Source: Diatrype stigma (taxonomy: Eukaryota > Ascomycota > Sordariomycetes > Xylariales > Diatrypaceae). From it: DNA of 64,000 nucleotides. A program made the translations under genes and the position numbers. The DNA is taken from the NCBI GenBank assembly GCA_022225965.2, contig JAKJXP020000001.1, positions 806,001 through 870,000 of the forward strand, in the 5' to 3' direction. The notes below the pieces were generated by a model, which searched no databases, was not told where the DNA came from, and saw nothing but the letters and a program-made list of their open reading frames with translations. Shown here one piece after another: positions 59,799-64,000 of the stretch (its first letter is position 1; the number at the start of each line of letters is the position of its first letter).

Positions 59799-60975
59799 AT
59801 GGCAACGTAAGTGTTAAGACAAAGATCCACGACGAGTAGCCACGGGGCTTAGATACCTGAGGAGGCTGTCTGCGCATCGAAAACTTTACCCCTCCAAGCA
59901 CTAAATGCCCAAGATACCCCTCCCCCACCAAGCCCCCAATCATAGAGTTGCTTCCTTTCGTCACACCCATCTCGACATGTATCCGGTCTAGTGGATGGCG
60001 ACATCGCTTTCAGGGGCGTACTACCTGTATGCCATGCATGCTGCTGCATACATGGGTTCACGCAGGCTATCGAGCATGGACGTAGCCATGTGTCTGAGGA
60101 TAGAGGAAGAGTACTTGCCGGCGGGCTACCGGGCGGACGGACGGGCGTAAATGATCATTAAAAGACTTGGAAAACATATGGCTAACCCGGCGCGCCTCTC
60201 TTTCTCTCCCGGCCCACCCGGCTCTCTAGCAACATTGTCTGGCACCCGTCGCTGTCGCGCAAGGAGCGCAGCGAGTTCCGCAAGCAGAAGGGCTTCACCA
60301 TCTGGTTCACGGGGCTCTCGGCCTCGGGCAAGTCCACCGTCGCGACCGCCCTGGAGCAGCACCTGCTGCACCTCGGCCTGGCCGCCTACCGCCTCGACGG
60401 CGACAACGTCCGCTTCGGCCTGAACAAGGACCTCGGCTTCTCCGACAAGGACCGCGTCGAGAACATCCGAAGGATCGGCGAGGTGCGTTCTCTTTCTCTT
60501 TGGTGTCGGAACGATGGACTGGTTGGGCCTGGTTGTTAGCGCCAAACATGATCATGACGGTCGATAAATGATTGCTAACCACCCGCACCCACGATCCTCA
60601 CCACAGGTCGCGAAGCTCTTCGCCGACTCGGCCACCATTGCCATCACGTCATTCATCTCGCCGTTCAAGGCGGACCGGCAGATCGCGCGGGACCTGCACA
60701 CGGCGGTGCCCCAGGGCAGCGGCGACGAGGCGATCCCGTTCATCGAGGTGTTCGCCGACCTGCCGCTCGAGGTGGCCGAGCAGCGCGACCCCAAGGGCCT
60801 GTACAAGAAGGCGCGCGCCGGCGAGATCCCCCACTTCACGGGAATCAGCTCCCCCTACGAGGCGCCCGAGAAGCCCGAGATCGTTGTCAAGACCCACGAG
60901 CAGAGCGTCGAGGAGTGCGTCGCTACCATTGTCCAGTGGCTCGAGGCCCAGGGTCTCATCACCATTCCCAAATAA
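59799..60975 (+). CDS. MET14: Adenylyl-sulfate (APS) kinase
   Basis: Three exons, 59799-59806, 60230-60482 and 60607-60975, give 209 residues. Exon 1 is only eight coding bases (ATGGCAAC) followed by a 423 nt intron, with GTAAGT donor and TCTCTAG acceptor. The protein starts [20 protein letters not shown], then has the P-loop GLSASGKS. The APS-binding block [35 protein letters not shown] and the lid segment [20 protein letters not shown] are all present, with all catalytic residues. It phosphorylates adenosine 5'-phosphosulfate with ATP to give PAPS in sulfate assimilation, in the cytosol. Length matches the fungal enzyme. The exons are very GC-rich with codon bias typical of strong expression. 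Confidence 0.96.
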
Positions 60976-61452
60976 AGTAATCTGGCGAGTGGCTGGCTAG
61001 CTGGCTGGGAGACCCCTCGCTCCCTTCTCCCTCCTGCGTCTATGAACGCTCATGAGGAAGGCTAGAAGTGGGAATGGCGCGCTGGGTGTACGAAAAGGGA
61101 GACAAGGGAGCCTACTGTTAAATATAGACAGACATATACACCCAAATATATATATATGCGTATACAAGCCCAATGAATCCAATGGCAATACGACCATTTT
61201 GCAAAGCAATCAAGGCAGGCTTTGTATATATATGGAATGTGCTGTTCCCGGCGCATCTCCTTAAGAACTATGCTCGCTCCTCTTGGTCGAAGTCACATGT
61301 AGCTCCCTCAGCCATCAATTAGAGTTCCATGGAGGTGCTCTTGTTACTAATCTCTTTGTCTCTCTCTCCTCTTCCTTGGTGCCGTGTCCTCGGCCTAGGC
61401 GTTCGCTTCCTCCTCCATAACTAATCATGTAGTGCGCCAGGATTTATAGGTT
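60976..61452. other. Convergent 3' region, APS kinase / VMA5
   Basis: This is shared 3' flank, with TATATATA runs at 61146-61160 and 61225-61232. No gene is seen. Confidence 0.6.
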
Positions 61453-63021
61453 CTATATTTCGAATTCGTAATACACGTAGGCCGTGTACTCGTTTCCTTC
61501 AGAATGTCCTAGACCGGCCGCCGCCATCTCCGAGGACAATGCTGCGTCGTCCTTGGTAATCCTTCCGCGCTTGTCCCTGCCGAATGCATTGCCGCCCAGA
61601 TACGAATAGGATGAATCGAGTGCCGTCTTGACCTTCTTGACCGATTTCGAATTTGTCTGTAACACGATAGGTCCCGCCGGTCAGCTTTGAATAGTATTTC
61701 GGGTTCTATGGCGCATTCAGGGGAATGGAACAAGGGGCGACAAGTAACGCGGCTTACCAAAACGATGGAAGAAATGAACTCTAGAGGTAGACCGTAACGC
61801 AAGACAGACTCTACGAAGACACGTAGGGCCATGACGTGAGCCCAGATCATGACGCTTTCGCTCCAGCCCGTGCGGCTCAACCGTAGCGCTTCCCCCCATA
61901 CTTTCTTCTCCTCCCTGCCGACTCGGTCCAGCTCCTTCTGCTCCTCCTCTTTCCCGCCCTCGACGTACTTGTATTGTCGAGGCGTCCACTTTTGCTCTCG
62001 ACATTTCTGCTGAAACTCGGCGCTATGCTTTTTGAACGTCGTGACAGCAAATAGGATAAACTCATCATCCTGGGCAACTTGGACGGACGAGCGCGGCACA
62101 ACCATGGGTGACAGTGTTTCGTAGCTCTTTAAGAAGTCCTTTTTGAGGTTGGCGGGAACTGCAATGAGGTGTGTTTCGAGGTACTCGGAATCAGTTACTA
62201 GGAGGGTCGGGTCGACGATCGGCGTAAGTGACTTGGTGGCCAAGTTACCCCTATGTTCCACCACAAGATATAAGTTAGTGGGAATGCGTACATCTCACGG
62301 CGTGCTCTGATGCAAAGATCGGGTGGAAAGGGGCAGGCGAAAGTTTGGAGCGGGATGATCGTACGTTTGCTTCCTCTGCAAAGCGGTGAAGTTGGTCTTG
62401 ACCTGGTTGTACTGGTTGAATTTGCCCTTGACATCGTTGTCGATAGTAACAAGCTCCTGCGATGCGAAACCTCCCGTGTTAGCGCCAGAATAGTAGGTAC
62501 TTGGACAAGCTGAACTAAGCTGAATCAAGCCTGAGAATGCAGTACCTTTTGCAGCGTGTCGATCAGCTCGCCGATAGGTTTGTCGGCTCTGTAGCGGACT
62601 TTGTTCCAGGAGAAAGTACGGAGGTATTGATCGGTGGGCTCTGCGAGAAGAAAGGTCATCAGCGACGTAAAGCCCAGGATAGTGGTAGTGTGCCAGGGGA
62701 GCTTGTTAACAACGCACTGTCGTTCACGAACTGCTGCTTAGCAAGCTGCTCCTTGTCGTCATCGAGCAGGGTGCGCAGCGAATCCGCAACCTTGGCTACG
62801 AGGCCCTCGCAGGCGGAGTCGAGCTTGCCTAGGTCGTCGGCCTGCTGCACGAGGGCATCCAAGGTCCCTATCTTGAAGTTGGGGACGGAGAACGGCAGGA
62901 CAGTGCCATTGTCGGGACTTATGGTCGCCTTGAGGGCGTCGAGGGCCTCGTCCTTGTCGCCGGTGTCGAAGGTGCTCAGGGGCAGCGACAGGAGAGCGTA
63001 GGTGATCGTTTGAGGTGCCAT
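61453..63021 (-). CDS. VMA5: V-type proton ATPase subunit C
   Basis: Five exons on the minus strand, 63021-62718, 62640-62546, 62456-62365, 62250-61758 and 61656-61453, give 395 residues, the normal length. The sequence follows the family from MAPQTITYALLSLPLSTFDT through PFSVPNFKIGTLDALVQQAD, TDQYLRTFSWNKVRYRADKP, LVTIDNDVKGKFNQYNQVKT, LVVPRSS-type block and FAVTTFKKHSAEFQQKCRE. It ends in SESVMIWAHVMALRVFVESV and YTAYVYYEFEI. Subunit C (Vma5) links the V1 stators to Vo and is the piece released when V-ATPase disassembles on glucose loss. It acts at the vacuolar membrane. All splice sites are GT-AG and phase-consistent. Confidence 0.95.
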
Positions 63022-63845
63022 TTGGCTGGCGTTGGCTCTCGGCTCGCAGCGGCAAACGCTTACTCGGGGGAGACGGAGGGTGAGGGGCGATTCGGAGGCG
63101 GAGGCAGACGATGTCTCGAAACGGTAGCTAGGTTGGAATAGACGCGGCTGGGAGAATAGCTATGGGTATGGGATTGACCATAGATATATGAGTATGTATC
63201 ATCGGCTATAGGCATGCGATGGAGAATGGCATTAGCTGGTAAGCTTCTAGATATCTAGAAGAGGAGCATGACGCAACAGAGACGGCGACAGCGGCAACGT
63301 AGGAAATAGCTCGCCAGGTAAGCAGATAGGGTCAGACCGTTGAAACTACCTACCTCCTATGTTTATTATAGATAGATGGATGTGTCGTATGTCGGTTTAG
63401 CCGCAGTTGTATCATAGAGAGAGGTACGAAGTATACGAAGTAGGTACATAACCTATGGTACATAACCTATAGCACCTGAGGTAACAATTCCAATTGGTAA
63501 AGGGCACCGGAGGTTTGGGAAAAGTGGAGATGGCTCCCCCAAGATTCCCCAAGCTCGAAATCAACGTCACTGGCAAACTAGCTGGACTACCGGTACAGGA
63601 CTTCCAACTGATACTACGAATGCAAACTTCATATACACATGAATAAACAAATAATTCTAGAAATAATTCTAGATATCTATCTTTTATTACCATGACTTAG
63701 TACGTAAACTGACAGTTGTACAACAATATACGAAAATACTGGCACGCTCACTAAAACGGAGATGGCAACAATATAATGAGGTCAACCATGGCGTACAAAT
63801 GCCGGGGCTTAAGTCTTGGTCAAATCAGTCAATAGATTGCCACCG
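63022..63845. other. Intergenic region upstream of VMA5
   Basis: This is the VMA5 promoter plus the 3' flank of the gene at the window edge. Short repeats GGTACATAACCTATGG occur at 63443-63470 and TCTAGAAATAATTC at 63655-63672. No gene is seen. Confidence 0.55.
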
Positions 63846-64000
63846 CTATAGCTCATCGTCTTGAGCAAGCATCTCAGCATAATCGTCGGCAGATGCAAAA
63901 GTGGGAAGGTTCTTCATCGCCTTCCTCTTTGCCCTCTTCTGTTGCGATTCCGACTTCTCCTCCCTTGCCTCCTCCACGGCCGGTTCAAGCTCTGCGCCAC
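63846..64000 (-). CDS. MAK21: Mak21/Noc1 C-terminus (partial, cut by window edge)
   Basis: An open frame enters from the right edge and ends at a TAG at 63846-63848. The last about 50 residues are charged (EPAVEEAREEKSESQQKRAK), then have the motif MKNLPTFASADDYAEMLAQD close to the stop. A basic run followed by LPTFASAxDY at the extreme C-terminus is characteristic of the CCAAT-box-binding-factor/Noc1 family (Mak21, CEBPZ), which carries early 60S pre-ribosomes through the nucleolus. The assignment rests only on this tail. Confidence 0.7.
   Translation of the reverse strand, partial: GAELEPAVEEAREEKSESQQKRAKRKAMKNLPTFASADDYAEMLAQDDEL

Overview
The window is nuclear DNA of a filamentous ascomycete (Pezizomycotina, most likely Sordariomycetes). 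Genes are split by short GT-AG introns, mostly 55-100 nt, with CTAAC/CTGAC-type branch sites. The proteins are single-copy fungal housekeeping families: Sft2, Npr3, Cox19, SUMO, Nup84, Vps37, Vma5, APS kinase and Mak21. Intergenic DNA is long and full of TACCTA/CCTAGG-type short repeats. I see no rRNA, tRNA, CRISPR array or recognisable transposon. The species cannot be named from the sequence alone.

Layout, left to right. 0-10.4 kb is gene-poor and holds only SFT2 (minus, 3325-4507). 10.4-19.1 kb has a bHLH regulator (plus), the GATOR1/SEACIT subunit NPR3 (minus), a GPI-anchored cell-surface protein (minus) and COX19 (plus, four exons). 19.8-25.1 kb is the most unusual part. A ten-exon gene joins a full succinyl-CoA ligase alpha subunit to a cut-down beta subunit, and a monocarboxylate-type MFS transporter converges on it. 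28.0-32.4 kb has a paxillin-like LIM protein (plus) and SUMO (minus). 34.5-40.5 kb has a Cmc4-like twin CX9C protein without a visible ATG, NUP84 and VPS37. A conserved-looking protein of unknown function follows (minus, 41.7-42.9 kb), then about 7.6 kb with no gene I can support. 50.5-64 kb has an F-box protein, a large AT-hook protein, a mitochondrial hotdog thioesterase, APS kinase, VMA5 and the C-terminus of MAK21, cut by the window edge.

Most neighbours are functionally unrelated, as is normal for a fungal chromosome arm. Loose themes are nutrient signalling (Npr3, and a bHLH of Rtg3 type), vesicle and endosome traffic (Sft2, Vps37, Vma5) and mitochondrial intermembrane-space assembly (Cox19, Cmc4-like). 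The one pair that looks like a metabolic unit is the CoA-ligase fusion with the monocarboxylate-type transporter.

Exon boundaries were built by hand from frame continuity, splice consensus and recalled family sequence, so junctions marked as uncertain should be checked against RNA-seq.
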